Source of the DNA: Cryptomeria japonica
Taxonomy: Eukaryota > Streptophyta > Pinopsida > Cupressales > Cupressaceae
Length of the DNA stretch: 64,000 nucleotides
NCBI RefSeq assembly: GCF_030272615.1
Contig: NC_081410.1
Coordinates: forward strand, 288,299,957 to 288,363,956
Reading direction: 5' to 3'
The notes beneath the pieces are model-generated. The model searched no databases. It was given only the letters and a program-made list of their open reading frames with translations, and was not told the origin of the DNA. Made by a program: the position numbers and the translations under genes. Positions 46,933 through 59,196 of the stretch are shown here, one piece after another; positions within the stretch are counted from its first letter, which is position 1, and every line of letters starts with the position of its first letter.

Positions 46933-48604
46933 TGTGCGGGGGAAAAAGCGAGACTAGGCTAACATGTCCTAATCCTACCTTTTGACACACATTACGGAAT
47001 ACGAAAGAGCCTAGAGGTATCACACAATTGCCTACTTCTTTTTGGTGAAAGAGAGAGCCACGAGCTACCTATTAGGGTTTCTATTCCTTTGTTGTAATTG
47101 AAAGGTAGGATTATGCAAGTTCAATTCCTAACCCCAAAATGCAAGTATGAACTAATAACAAGATTGCAGAATTGAACTTAAACAATGGAAAGCTGCAAAC
47201 ACAAGGACAAGACAAGAATGCAGATGCGTACCCTGAGTCAAAATCTGAGTGAAAATGTTCGAGACGGGGGTGCGGGCGCCACTGTCCTGATTCTATTCCT
47301 GAAACTGCACCTGAAACTGCCACTTTGCAACCTGGAAAACTGTCAGAACTGCCAAAAATTATTGTCTGTCAGGAGGACCAGGGCGCCCAGCGCCCCTGTC
47401 CCAGGGACCAGGGCGCCTAGCGACTCTGTCCTGGCAGGACCAGGGCACCCCACGCCCCTGTCCTGGTCTTCTGCTCTGAAACTTGGTGTATGGTTTAGTC
47501 TTCGTCTGCTTCTTTCGGATCTGCAACTTGCGGCGTCATCTGAATCCCGAAATCTGCACTTATATCTGAAAAGGTGTTTGGGCGGCTATATGGGGTTTTT
47601 CCTTAGTCAAACCCCCGCTTCGGTGATTTCCACCTCCACGAATAGCCAAGTTGTATTGTAAAAGTAGTGTGTGTGCAGACCTTGTGTGTGTGCAAGATCT
47701 AAAATGCAAGTAAGCAAACTAGAGCAACCTAGAAAGTAAACCCTAATTGCTTGTAAATGACAATGTAAATGCTCCAAATCAAGATGTAGAATGATCTAAA
47801 GCATGAATATAAATGATGTAAGGAAGCTTATGCAAAGACATGAAAACAACATGAAATCATACCCAAACCCAAGGGGGGGGGTACAAGCCAATCTTCAGTC
47901 GGTGATCCCTTATTGCTCTTCAATGCCTTCAAAGCCCTAAATGGATGAATGAAATTGATGGATGCTTGATGGATGGATGTTGAATGTTGCTGAAGTCTTC
48001 AAAGATCTGCTCTTTCGCTGCATATGAGGTTCCTGAAAACAAAATTCGGATCCTTTCCAATGAAGAAAGATAGCTCTTATGTATGAAACCCTAGGTCTTA
48101 ATTCCAACTTTTGGCCGACCTAGAGATTGAATATCCCGCCAATTTCTTGGGGTTAAGCTTTATTTTATGATTGGATCGCGCTCCTAAAATTTCAGGAAAA
48201 ATGTCCGGGACCGTGTGCATTCCGGGCGCCATGGTCCCGACAACTTTTCACCAAATTTTCAGGGCCGTCGGATATGATGATTTTAGAGAGAATCCCAAAG
48301 TTACAGGTGATTTCGAGATGTTTTGACCCCCGAAATCAAGCCCCCAAGTTCAAAAGAGGGCCTAATTAGGGTTTTTGATTAGATGATGTATTGGAGGAAT
48401 AAAATGAAAGGGGGCACACTTTAATGAAAGGGCCCACCTTTATGATGTGGAGGATGATGAAATAGGACCTTAGACCTAATTAATTTGATTAATTAAGTGC
48501 TAAAGGAGAAATGCAATGCAAAATGCAAACTACGCCAAGGCGGGTGCTAAACTAGGTGTGAAATTGTACTGCTTTAGCAAGTGCGTACAATTTACGACGC
48601 TACA
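46933..48604 (-). repeat. 5' LTR of Tat-like element
   Basis: 1672 bp, the partner of 35826-37496 along its whole length, with the same GC-rich local triplication at about 47375-47465. Confidence 0.93.
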
Positions 48605-50269
48605 GAGGGGCAATTCAACAACAAAAAATTTATATTTGGAAGTTAAGAAAGCTTTGAATGAAATTGCTGGTATGCATGACTTGACAATTGCCCAGAAGTT
48701 GGTGTGTGTTAGAGCTGCAGTAATGCAAGGTCAAAGGACTAGCCTTTGCGCAAGATTACAAACTAGTATTGCACCATACATGGTTGGCATTCACTGCATG
48801 GCCCATCGAATGAATTTAGCATATAGAATTGTAAGCAATTTCCCTACAGTGTCAAAAGTTGAAGATCTGGTCCATGAGCTCCACTCATACTTTTGCCGAA
48901 GTCCTAAACGTTTTACAGAATTTCAGATTTTTGCTGAGGGAGTAACAGGAGGAAACAAGCTTCTCAAGGATGTTGAGACCAGATGGATCTCCTTGCATGG
49001 ACCAGCAGAATGAGTTCTAATAGAATATCAATCCTTGATTGGACTAATGTATGAGCAACGCCTCACAATAGACAAAGCTCCTGATCTCTTACATAAGTTA
49101 AGTGATATAGAGACTCTGTTAACTTTAGCTAGTCTTCTCCCCATGCTGGATTCAATGAACAAACTTGTTAAGAAAGCCCAAGATAGAACTATATATATCA
49201 ATGATTATAGCACTCTACATAAAATGACATGCTTGAGCCTGGATGGTCTATATTCAGATCCCAAATTTTTTTAGGTGGCAGATAATTACAGATTTGAATC
49301 ATGCTGAAATTTTTTTACATTTCAACACAAAAAATGAGTTATGTGTCTTTGTAAAAGGATTTCAGATACCAATGCACCAATCTAAGACGGGCAAGCAAGG
49401 CAGAGCACTACCAGTTAAAAAGGAAGATTTTGACAGGATTGTTAAATCTGTTAGTGATAATTTGAAGTCTATTGCATATGAACTTTCAACTGAGATTCAA
49501 GAAAGATTCCCTCGAGAAGAAATACTTGAAGCCATGGGTTGTGTGTATCCTCAATTTTGGCATTCAATTAGAGATAATCCAAATGACGCAAAGATGTATC
49601 ATAAAAAACTAGAGGAATTGGTATTGACATTTTCAAAAGATGCATATTGCAATGGACAGCCAATAGAAGGAATTTTAAATTCAGATCATCTTAAAAAAAC
49701 AATGTAAACAGTTTGCATTGGTTATGAAACAGCAGTTGGTTAACTTGGAGAATCCATTTGAACCTGGATCAATCACAAGGCTTTGGAAAAGGATAGATCA
49801 CAGTGAAGCATTGCGTATTGCAATACCAGAATATTTGAAACTTGTTGATTTATGTCAAACAATGATATTGGGGTCGGTGGAAGATGAGAGAGTTTTCAGT
49901 GCATTAGGGCTTTTGAAGTCAAAGATCAGAAACAAATTAGACAAGAATTTGGAAACTTGCTTGAGGTTGTTTGTAACCCAGTATAATGTTAGAGATTTTC
50001 CATATGATAGGGCACTGGCAATCTGGAATTCCATGCGTGATAGACAAGGGGTGTGCAACACTTTAAAAGCTGGTGATGCTACTACTAGTGCTAGTGCTGA
50101 GACAAATGAATATGATGGATCGTAGACTCAAAGTCAGCATGAAGATGAAGACATTTTTGAATACCCGACTCAGAATGAAGATGAACCTGTTAGTACTAGT
50201 CAGTTTCCGGATCTTGAGTCCATTTGGGATATAGAAGCCTCAGACAGTCGGATTGAATCACTGAAGTGA
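48605..50269 (+). pseudogene. hAT-type transposase, 3' part
   Basis: Without the Ty3 insert and one GAGGG, the frame runs straight on from 35825. Visible parts: LCARLQTSIAPYMVGIHCMA then HRMNLAYRIVSNFPTV (core, His-Cys-Met-Ala-His typical of ZNF862-like hATs); KLLKDVETRWISLHGPAE; and the C-terminal dimerisation segment LVDLCQTMILGSVEDERVFS then LGLLKSKIRNKL (around 49840-49940). Breaks: TGA 49011, a frameshift in the T7 tract near 49265, a frameshift in the A7 tract near 49694, and TAG 50123. An acidic tail (SQHEDEDIFEYPTQ) reaches TGA 50267-50269. It is inactive. Confidence 0.78.
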
Positions 50270-50779
50270 ATTAGCAGTTAGTTTATAGGTATTTATAATT
50301 ATACTACAATTCTTGAATCATATTACAATTTCAATTTGCAAAATTGCAATACTATAGTTGTCATTGATGATTTTTGATATTGTATTCCTTGAATTTGTCA
50401 ATCAGAAGTAGAACGGATACTTATTTCATATTTTTAATTATGAATTTGAATTATTACTAAACAATTGAATTATTAGTAAATTGGTATTTGGTTCCACATT
50501 ATGTAACATGTTGAACATGAAATGCAACAAATTTGTGTCACAAGATCCATAAAATTATTCATATTGCATAACTGTTACTACTAGAACCTTTGTTAGCTTT
50601 CTACTGTTCTACATTAAATGCTTAAAATGATGTTCATGGTGATTACGGTTTTGTGTTTGTTTTTTTGTCTTAGTTGGCTAGTAAACCGAAGTTGTCGTGT
50701 GTTGATAATCTAAGTTGTCCTCTATTTATTTGTCCATGTCAACGTCAAGTGTGGTCAAACAGTTGGTCAGACATGTTTA
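50270..50779. other. AT-rich spacer, possible hAT 3' region
   Basis: No coding sequence. I looked for terminal inverted repeats matching the 33.9-kb region and did not find them by eye. Confidence 0.4.
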
Positions 50780-52290
50780 ATGGTTATCGCTAGCTTGCAG
50801 GTCCTTTATCATCAAGTCAGTTTAAGTCGCGAGCTTGCGACTACTGGGAGATTTTAGTTGTCGCTAGCTTGCAAGACGTTTTTCACTTGACCATTTTATG
50901 TTGCAAGGTTGCGACTGGGTGTGATTTTATGTTGTCGCATGATCGCGAGGTGTTCGTGGTTAAGTCATTTTAATTTGCGATCATGCGATGTAGTTGGTTT
51001 CACCGCTTGCTCGCAGGTTTTGAAGTTGTTTAGCATTTTAGGTTGCGATCTGGTGACAAGTAAGTTTTGGTCTGATTTTATGGTCATCGCATGCTCACGG
51101 GTTTGTAAGTTTTAAGTCAAAAAGTGTTGCAAGCATGCGATGGCGGTTAAGTGCCTTGTTATCGCAGGATCGCAAGGGTTTAAGTCAAGTTAAGTTTCGA
51201 GTTGCGAGCATGCGATGAAATAAGTTGTTTTGTTAGATCAACGGTTGTCGCTCACTCGCAAGATTCTATGAGGATTCGTAAAAGGGGTTGCGAGCTTGCG
51301 ATTAAGCAGATTTTGTAGCATTGTCGCTAACTCGCTGATTCCTTTCCTGATTGTTATAACCGGTTGAGAGTGTGTGATTAAAGATGGGGATTGACACGTG
51401 GAATTTTTTGTCGGGTTCTGTAAAAGTTTTGACACGATCGATCCGAGATTTTGACATTTGTACAATTGCATTAATGCATTCTATCAGTTTAATTGAATTA
51501 ATGCCACACTAGCTAGTTCATGCAAGTGTGGCAGTTAATGAGACTTGGTCACTTGAGAGAAGTGACGGCGCCCAAATACCATTTTATGTTGTGAGGTTGC
51601 GACTGGGTGTGATTTTATGTTATCGCAATGCCGCGAGGTGTTCGCGGTTAAGTCATTTTAATTTGCGATCATGCGATGCGGTTAAGTCGCTTGCTCGCAG
51701 GTTTTGAAGTTGTTTAGCATTTTAAGTTGCGATCTGGCGACAGGTAAGTTTTGGTCTGATTTTGTGGTCATCGCATGCTCACGGATTTGTAAGTCTTAAG
51801 TCAAAAAGTGTTGCGAGCATGCGAAGGCAGTTAGGTGTCTTGTTGTCACGGGATCGCAAGGGTTTAAGTCAAGTTAAGTTTCTAGTTGCGAGCTTGCGAT
51901 GAAATAAGTTGTTTTGTTAGATCAACAACTGTCGCTCACTTGCGAGATTATTTGAGGATTCATAAAAGTTGTTGCGAGCTTGCGATTAAGAGGATTTGGT
52001 AGCATTGTCGCTAACTCGCTAACACGTGGACTTGTTTGTCGGGTTCTGTAAAAATTTTGAATGCCAATCGTCAATCAAATAGAAGGGCATGAATTCAAAT
52101 TTCGCTCGAGTACTTCAGTTTGAAGTTTGAATTAATGTCATTATGCCACAGTAGCTACTAGCTAGTTCATGCAAGTGTGGCAATTAATGAGACTTGAGAG
52201 ATGTGGCGGCGCCCAAAATTCAAATCGTAAATACCATAAATTGCATGATCGAGCCGAGGTTTTGTATAATTGCATTAATGCATTCTATCT
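50780..52290. repeat. Duplicated array of paired TGCGA/TCGCA motifs
   Basis: 50891-51578 and 51579-~52236 are a head-to-tail duplication (unit ~690 bp), with a partial third copy at 52240-52290 (GCATGATCGAGCCGAGG). Each unit holds about a dozen short modules such as TTGCGAGCATGCGA, TCGCTAACTCGC and TCGCATGCTCACGG, spaced roughly 30-45 bp and alternating between TGCGA and TCGCA forms. The array ends about 110 bp before the ORF at 52397. Confidence 0.8.
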
Positions 52291-52396
52291 TCGAGGTAAT
52301 CCAGTGAATTGACCTCTACAACAACGTTGGAGAATTCAGAGTGTTGGGTGTGAGAAAATTTTAGAAAATTGGTTAAGTTTTTCTCCTGCAACTAAA

Positions 52397-55300
52397 ATGA
52401 GCCAGGCGACGAGTGGTGCTGGAGGTTCCAAGCCCCAGCCCAAGCCCAAGCCCAAGCCCAAGGCCACAACAAGTGGAGCAGGTGGACCTGGAGGTTCCAA
52501 GGCCAGTGCCAGTGCCACTGAGGAAACGATGGTTAAGAAATGCAAAGATGAATTTGTAGATTTGATGCCAGGGACTTCTATTGCTTTGAATACAAATCAT
52601 TTGGCATGGAGAGATTTATGGAGCCAATGTAGAAACCCTACCACGCTTAATATGACTGGTTCTACTCTGTTTCATTATTTATGGAAAAATAGGGTTAAGG
52701 GTGTCCCGATGTCAAACCCTTGGGATTTAAATATGGCAAAGTTAATTGTGCCAGATGTGTATGTTGATGTGGATTTGATCAAAGAGTTGGGCAAACGCTA
52801 TTGCCCAGTATCTAGGGTAATCAGAAGAAAGAACCAGTCTGCCCTAGTTTCAATTAACAGAGCTAGCTTTGTTGAAGCTTTCCAGATTACTGGTGCTGCA
52901 TGTACAGATATAGATTTGGAGCGGATTGCAGAGGATTATGATAAATACAAAGGTGTTATCAAGAAGCATGCAATGCCCAGATACATGCCTAGGGTGAATA
53001 AGAAGTCGGTTATAATTCCAAAGAGTATCGAACCACCATTTGACATCACACCTTCCACCATTATATGCATTGCACAATCTATGGGTTATGCAGAGTGTTG
53101 GGTTTTGATGGAGATTCAACAGTGTCAGTTGAATTACTGATGATGGCTATGGACATTCAACACCTAGATGTTAACAAAGATTATGATTATGTGGGCTATG
53201 TGGTTGAACACATTCATAATGCTCTAGTTGAAATTCTGAGTGGTGCACCCAGCCCTACATTCAAGCATTATTCATTGCTGATGCATTTAATCTTGTTCTA
53301 TAATGTTGAGTTCGTGGATAAAGAATTGGAGCTTTTCAAAGAAGAATTTGGTGTCTTAGTGCCAATACAAAGATGGACCCAGGTTTGGGACAGTAGTTCT
53401 CCCCATTCTTCTTTCCTTTTCTTTGAAAATTGGATTGTTTCGCCAATTATGGAAATGCTAGGAATAAATAGGGAATGATTGTCAATTAATGTTAGGAGAG
53501 TTTTGAGACCTTACCAGTATGTTCCAAACTGGCCTATTTCACATAACTGGGGGGACTTTTATTTTTTTTATAACTTTACTGTGATGAGAGTCTATGGGTG
53601 TCCTCAGCCTCCCCATATTTTACCAAAATTTGTTCCAATTAGGATTGGTTTTATGGAGTTTATCTGGCAATTGACCCTAGTTGAAAAAGAATACCTGGAT
53701 AAACATGGGAAGGGTACTTTTCTTCCTAGGTTTTGTGTTGCCTCTGATTTTACCATTGGTAAGAGTTCCTTTGATGAAGTAAACAATTTCCTTAAACAGT
53801 ATAGGTTGGTTAATGTTGTGTTTAGATTCTGTGATCCGGAATAATTTATTAAAGTTGCAATGCCAAAAATGACACCTTGGGCCACAATAAAGGACCATGA
53901 ACCATTGGATGATGAAGACGTGGTTAGAAATTTGCTGAGAAAAGATGAAGTACAAAAAAGGAGAAGAAAATGGAAAAATTTGATGAGAGTTGAAGCAGAA
54001 TTGTTGGCTGCTGACCCTAGTTTCTCAGGTTTTTGCCCTGATAGCCCGTACCTGGAGAGGATTAACAAAATGTTGAGTTTATATGAAACTCTGATGGAAC
54101 AAATGCCTCAAATTCCAAAAGTGTCTGCTTAGCAGCAAGACCCCCAAGATGGACATTCTTCACATGGCAAGAGGCCACTTAGTGTGTCTGCTGATGATGT
54201 AGAGAGTGGGGATGAAGTTCAATCTACCCGAGAGCCAACTGCAAAGAAACAAAAAACCACTGAGGTCGGTACAATTGTGAGGAGAGACCCTGCTAGAGCA
54301 ATTGTTATAGAACAAGGACACTACTTTCATCAAATAAGGACACATCTTAGAGAAGCAGGGCAGAATGAAGAACAGGGAGAAACAAACGAAGCCCTTGCTC
54401 AAGGCTTTGATGAGCGTGTGATGTTGTCAAATGAGTTCATGAAAGATGATGACTTTATTAAGTCAAATGAATTTAAAAGTTTTTTGACAAGGTTGAAACA
54501 AAATCAATTAAAACAAAATCTGATCATAGAGGAAGCAAATGAAGAAAAGAAAGAGGAGATCATCAAGGCACTGCAGGAATATGATCCTGATAGGGAGGAA
54601 ATATCTATGGAACAGGAAAGACAATTGATAAAGAGTACTAGTATGATTATGATGCCTAACTAGGATATCCAGTCTATTTTTATTATTGATCAGATTAGGA
54701 AGCAAGAGGACCCAATGTTTAGAACTAAATTTGAAATTGGAGATGTAATAAGAGGATCGGGATTTAATCCTAAGTCAAAGACACTTGTTGCTTGGTATTT
54801 GGCCCCTTCCACTCAAAAGCCCCACCTTCTAAAAATCCAAGTAGAAAAGAAAGTTGATAGAATGATTTGGAACTTGCAGAACACAACTGACACAGAGATT
54901 GCCTCATTTTTTACTCAAGTTTCTTTCATGAATTTATCAAAAATAGAGGATTTGTCAAGAAGATACACAGAAACATATACCCAATTGATTGCATTGTCTA
55001 AAAAATATGAAGAGACACTGATGAAGAAGGGCACTCTGGAGGAAGAGTTAGTGGAGTTGAAAGAAAAAATTGCAAATGAGCCCCCTCCAATACAAATTAC
55101 AGAACAAGTACAAGAAATACCAGCTGATGTGACATCAAAAATGGAGGAATACGCAGGGAAAATTGAAAAGCTTGAAAAGGAACAAAATGTCAAGGCTATC
55201 TCTGTTGTGTCGGGAATTCTGAAACACAAGATTAGTGTATTGAAAGACAAATTGATGGTTGTGCATGATATGCACATTTCTTTGAAAGAGGCAAGCAAAA

Positions 55301-55878
55301 CATCCTCTGAGGCTGTCGCTTTTCTTGGACCTTTGTTCAATGTTTGGTCAGGAAGAAGCAGATTAATGGATAAGCTAGATACCGAAATGATGTATAGTGA
55401 CGAGTTCCCTCCCAAGATCAGTGACACTAAAGACATGGTGGAGGTAATGAATGCAACTTATGCATTTTTCACAAGGAAGGATGTGCTTATAAATGAAAAA
55501 TTGCAAACATTTGGGGAAGGTTATAATAAATTGGTGCCTTCAATTTATGGTAGTAATGGAGATTTGAAATTAGTTTCTGACTGGACCAGCGAATTTGATT
55601 TGATTCCAGAGCAAGAAGAAATAATCAAGCATGTAAATGAACAGGTTGATGTTGATTTCCTTAACGGTCTGCTTGATTCACTGTTCAAGGTTGAGGTTGA
55701 TCATGCAAAGTTTATTGTTGAGTCCAGGGCAGTTACAGATGTCAGATGGGCAGATTCAATTGCAAAGTTGGAAGAGGTAAAGGCATTCAGTTGGCCAACA
55801 GACAAAGAGGTGGATAGGTGGCAAGCCATGCTAAAGAAATCTCTGGTTGAGGTTGCTACCCAAGATTCCTCACAGTAA
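52397..55878 (+). pseudogene. Large protein of unknown function (orphan, decayed), ~1,150 codons
   Basis: ATG at 52397 (MSQATSGAGGSKPQPKPKPK). One frameshift near 53090 moves to a frame that then holds to 55878, with in-frame stops at 53476, 53842, 54130 and 54661. The layout is: a Pro/Lys/Gly-rich start; a globular region (HLAWRDLWSQCRNPT, FHYLWKNRVKGVP; later FKHYSLLMHLILFY, WPISHNWGDFYFFYNFTVMR); an acidic/charged middle; and a long C-terminal helical region (KKYEETLMKKGTLEEELVEL, FLGPLFNVWSGRS, WTSEFDLIPEQEEIIKHV). No known enzymatic motif. Overall order and short matches (FKxxSLxxxLxLF; LxxLFxxW) resemble ORF2 of the pol-less element. No flanking LTRs are visible. A decayed conifer-specific gene or element cargo are both possible. 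Confidence 0.6.
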
Positions 55879-57762
55879 TCCTAAGCTTGTTGAATCCTCA
55901 GGTTGAGGTTGCCACTTTTATTGATCAATGATGTTGAACTTAAAAACTCTTATATTAATATAGTTATAATAGCTCAACTGTTCAAGAATTTGATAAGTGC
56001 ATAGTTGAATCGCATTGTGAATTTACTTTCTGATATCATTATGAATATAATATCAATATCATTTGCAGTTTGAGCAATGCGATCTTCACATAATTGTCTT
56101 TGTGTTGAATTTATGTTTTCATTGTGAATTGAATGGTCAAGGGTTTTTTAGTTTACATATGAATCTGGGTTGTGTAACTGTATGTAATGGCATTATTCAT
56201 AATTTCATTCCTATTTATCTGCAAATGAATCTTATTGAAGTTTATTATCAGGTTGTCTTGAATTGTAAGTGACTTTATGCCCTAGGATAAGGCACTGGTT
56301 TGTTGTCTTGATGTTTTACTAATTATGTTTTATAATTGTATTCCTATCTAATAATCTATTGTGGTGTTTAATAATTTCATTCTTAATACTCTTATGATTT
56401 TATATGCTATTGATGTTTATGTAATATATATGGAGGTGTTCTATGACTGTCTATGACTCTATAATCCGCCTACCAATTACAATGAGGTGAATCCTTAATT
56501 ATTTTTTATGATTCCAGACTAACAAAAATTTTACATTCCTGGGCATAATAGGATTAGGAAGCATTAAATGAAAAATTACATACACCATAACAATGCAACA
56601 AATGGAAAAAATTAAATCTCATGATTCTGATCATTTGAAAGAGATAGAATTATACACAAAATAAATTTATATATATACAAAGCTTGACACTAAATGCTTT
56701 TCATTTGCTCTGTAAATGACTATACAGTATACAACTTGCTCCCTTCGCCTAGAGTCTAGAATCACTACTGGAACCAGAAAAGGAACCCCAATGACTATAC
56801 AAGTTGCAAAACTGCTTGAGCCATGCAATTATCACCCTGATGCCTTCATTTCGGATGGAATGTGAGATGTTACGTTCTGTCCAATTCTAATAGATCATTT
56901 CCAAATTGAGGAGGAAGCCTTCATGCCTAGGAACAGAGAAAATGGAAAGAGGAACTTGAGCCTTCATGCCCACGATCAGGGAAAGTGGAAACAGGAGCTT
57001 TAGGGTAAATGTAATCTGTTGGGGAGAGGTCGCAGCTTCCATGTCATCAGAAAGATGACTGGCTGCCACTCCCCACCCAAACAAATCCTTCTTTCATTCC
57101 TCTGCGGGCTCCTTCTTCAAACCCATTGTCATCCTATGGCAGAGTAAAAGCAGAGGATGTGCCATGCTTGGCCCTTCTTGACAAGAAAAGGCTTTCACAC
57201 CCCCTCTAGAAATCCTTCTCACTTTCACAACCCCTCTGACAATAAACAAACTCACACAGAAGAAAACAAAAAAACACCCATCTGGTATCATAGAGCACAC
57301 AACAACTCCATGCACGATCCTGCTCAAACATCATCTTCTTTTCTGAGGAAAAAACCACTCTCAGAAAATGAAAAAGGTTTCTTTTCTAAGTTTTTGTTCT
57401 ACCAATTAAGTCACCACTCTATTGTATTTATAATATTTTCGCACTTCATTTGGTGATGCTTATTCACGTGAAAAATCATCATTTTGGTGTTTTTCAACAT
57501 GACTGTAGACTCTAGAAGTCATGCCTATCAAATCAACTGCATCCTGCTAAGGCTCATCTATTGTGAATGATTTTGTTCTGATTTTATTCCTCCTTGATTG
57601 GACAAATTTTGCTTTAGAATCCTTGACAACAAGCAACCTGAGCTCTTATTTCTCAGATAAATCCGTGTTTTTTTGTTGTTGGTGCATTCTATATGTTGTA
57701 GAAATGCATCTAGATTTCTCAATAGTTGATAAAGCCACATTTTATGTATAATTTAAAATTTT
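55879..57762. other. Spacer without recognisable gene
   Basis: AT-rich sequence downstream of the orphan ORF. The short frames are of random type. 57757-57762 ends in ATTTT, the target duplication of Copia-3. Confidence 0.5.
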
Positions 57763-58213
57763 TGTTGGTGTAAATAAATATTCATTATGGATATTATTAC
57801 ACTTTACTTAAGTTAACTTAGGATAATGCATCTCTTCATAGTTTGGATTTGAGACACTTAGGGAAGTGTGCACATAGGGATAGAGCTTGTAGGAGAAATT
57901 CCACCTTTGGTGGTCTTGTTTTGTTGTGACACTCCACATTCGGTGGGTCATCCACCTCTTGTGGAATATTATATTATTTCTCCTACCTACCCCTAGTATT
58001 TCTTACCTACCCTTGTTTCTCATTGAGCCACATGTCATGATTGTGTTCTCGTACATCCATATGGTCTTGCCTATATAAGCAGGCCTATATTCATTGTATT
58101 GGTGAATCCAGTTGATCATTTTCATATTGATGAGAATACAGTTTGTTCTTGTCATTATTTTGTCTCTATTTTAATACTTTTCATTGTTCCCTTGATCTTG
58201 GCAAAATCTCACA
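57763..58213 (+). repeat. Copia-3 5' LTR with TATA box
   Basis: TGTTGGTGTAAATAAATATT ... GGCAAAATCTCACA. CTATATAAGC at 58071-58080 is a good TATA box for element transcription. Confidence 0.93.
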
Positions 58214-58226
58214 TGGTATCAAAGCC
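58214..58226 (+). other. Copia-3 primer binding site
   Basis: TGGTATCAAAGCC directly after the LTR; the initiator tRNA-Met site with one change (G to A). Confidence 0.85.
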
Positions 58227-59196
58227 ATTGGGGCTTCATTGATTGGTTTTTGGAGACATCGTGGAAGACTTCTATTTTCGGATCTGAGGAACTGCATTTT
58301 TTGGAGGCATATTAGAGTGTTTTCAACCTCACCATTACGTCTGGGAGGCTGTTTCCATAAAAATCAAGTATAAATTCGACCTATTTTGGCGAAAATCGAT
58401 TTTTTGGTGTGGAGGAAATTTTCTACCCAATTCGGGCGGTACAGTACGGAATTTTCGGACTTTTTTCAAAAAATTAAAATTAAAATTGAAATTTATTTTT
58501 GGGATCCATACCTTCTGCCATGTCAGCAGCGCACAGTCAGTGCCCAGTCAGCATTTTCTTTGGAAATTTTTAGACCCCTCCGTTGAGCAATTTGGATTTT
58601 TGGGTCAACTTTGGAGGCCCATAACTTGCTCAAATTTGCTCTTTTTTGGGTACAATTTTTTTTATTTGGGCTAATTTTTCGTGCTCTTCATAGTGGTGTG
58701 GTTATTTTCTAGTTTTCGTGCATGGGTTTTTTGGAAGTTTCAGATTCTCTCGGTTGTACCTGTCCAATCCTCAATTCTGCAACTTCAAAGGCCTCGTTTG
58801 AGCTCATACAACCTCCTTTTCAGGTGCCGTTTTTTTTTAAAGTGAATTTTTTTTCATCTACTTTCATAATCTATGATCATATTTCAGATATTTTTAGTAG
58901 AAATTGTACTTTCAGATGTTGGTCTTATTTGGCCTATTTGGTACTTGTAAATTGCTTGGATCTTACTTTAGATCTTTTGCATTATTAGTTTGAGTCTCTT
59001 TTGGCCTTATTGAGGTAGTTGAAAAATTGAAATCAGAAGTCCACTTTGCCATTTTTTACAAGTGGCCCATTGTACATGCACTAAGTATAAAGTGCCAAAA
59101 CATCACTTTTGGGGGGGTTCTTTGATTGAGTGAATTTGGGGGGGTGTCTTGTGTGATTGTACCTCTCTTTCCTTGTGCTCTTTCATTTTTGTTGCA
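58227..59196 (+). other. Copia-3 untranslated leader
   Basis: About 970 bp, T-rich, without a gene. It is related in sequence style to 31260-31720 of the small element. Confidence 0.6.

Larger units (their letters stand above)
35826..48604 (-). mobile_element. Tat-like Ty3 retrotransposon with antisense PMD gene, no gag
   Basis: 12,779 bp. The LTRs (35826-37496 and 46933-48604) differ at roughly 45-50 sites by hand count (about 3%), mostly transitions. GAGGG lies on both sides (35821-35825 and 48605-48609), a perfect duplication. On the minus strand the order is 5' LTR, PBS (46912-46929), protease/RT/RNase H/archaeal-type RNase H/integrase (46743-41197), an antisense PMD gene (38034-40588 on plus), PPT (37497-37511), 3' LTR. 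Dual RNase H and an antisense ORF between pol and the 3' LTR are features of the Tat lineage. It is inserted in a hAT transposase. Confidence 0.92.

Noticed and set aside
56763-56775. CACTACTGGAACC, similar to a CACTA transposon end
   Set aside because: No matching inverted end (TTCCAGTAGTG) and no 3-bp target duplication found in the window; chance match is likely.
57157-57456. 99-aa frame in the spacer before Copia-3
   Set aside because: No similarity or motif recognised and no supporting splice or promoter pattern.
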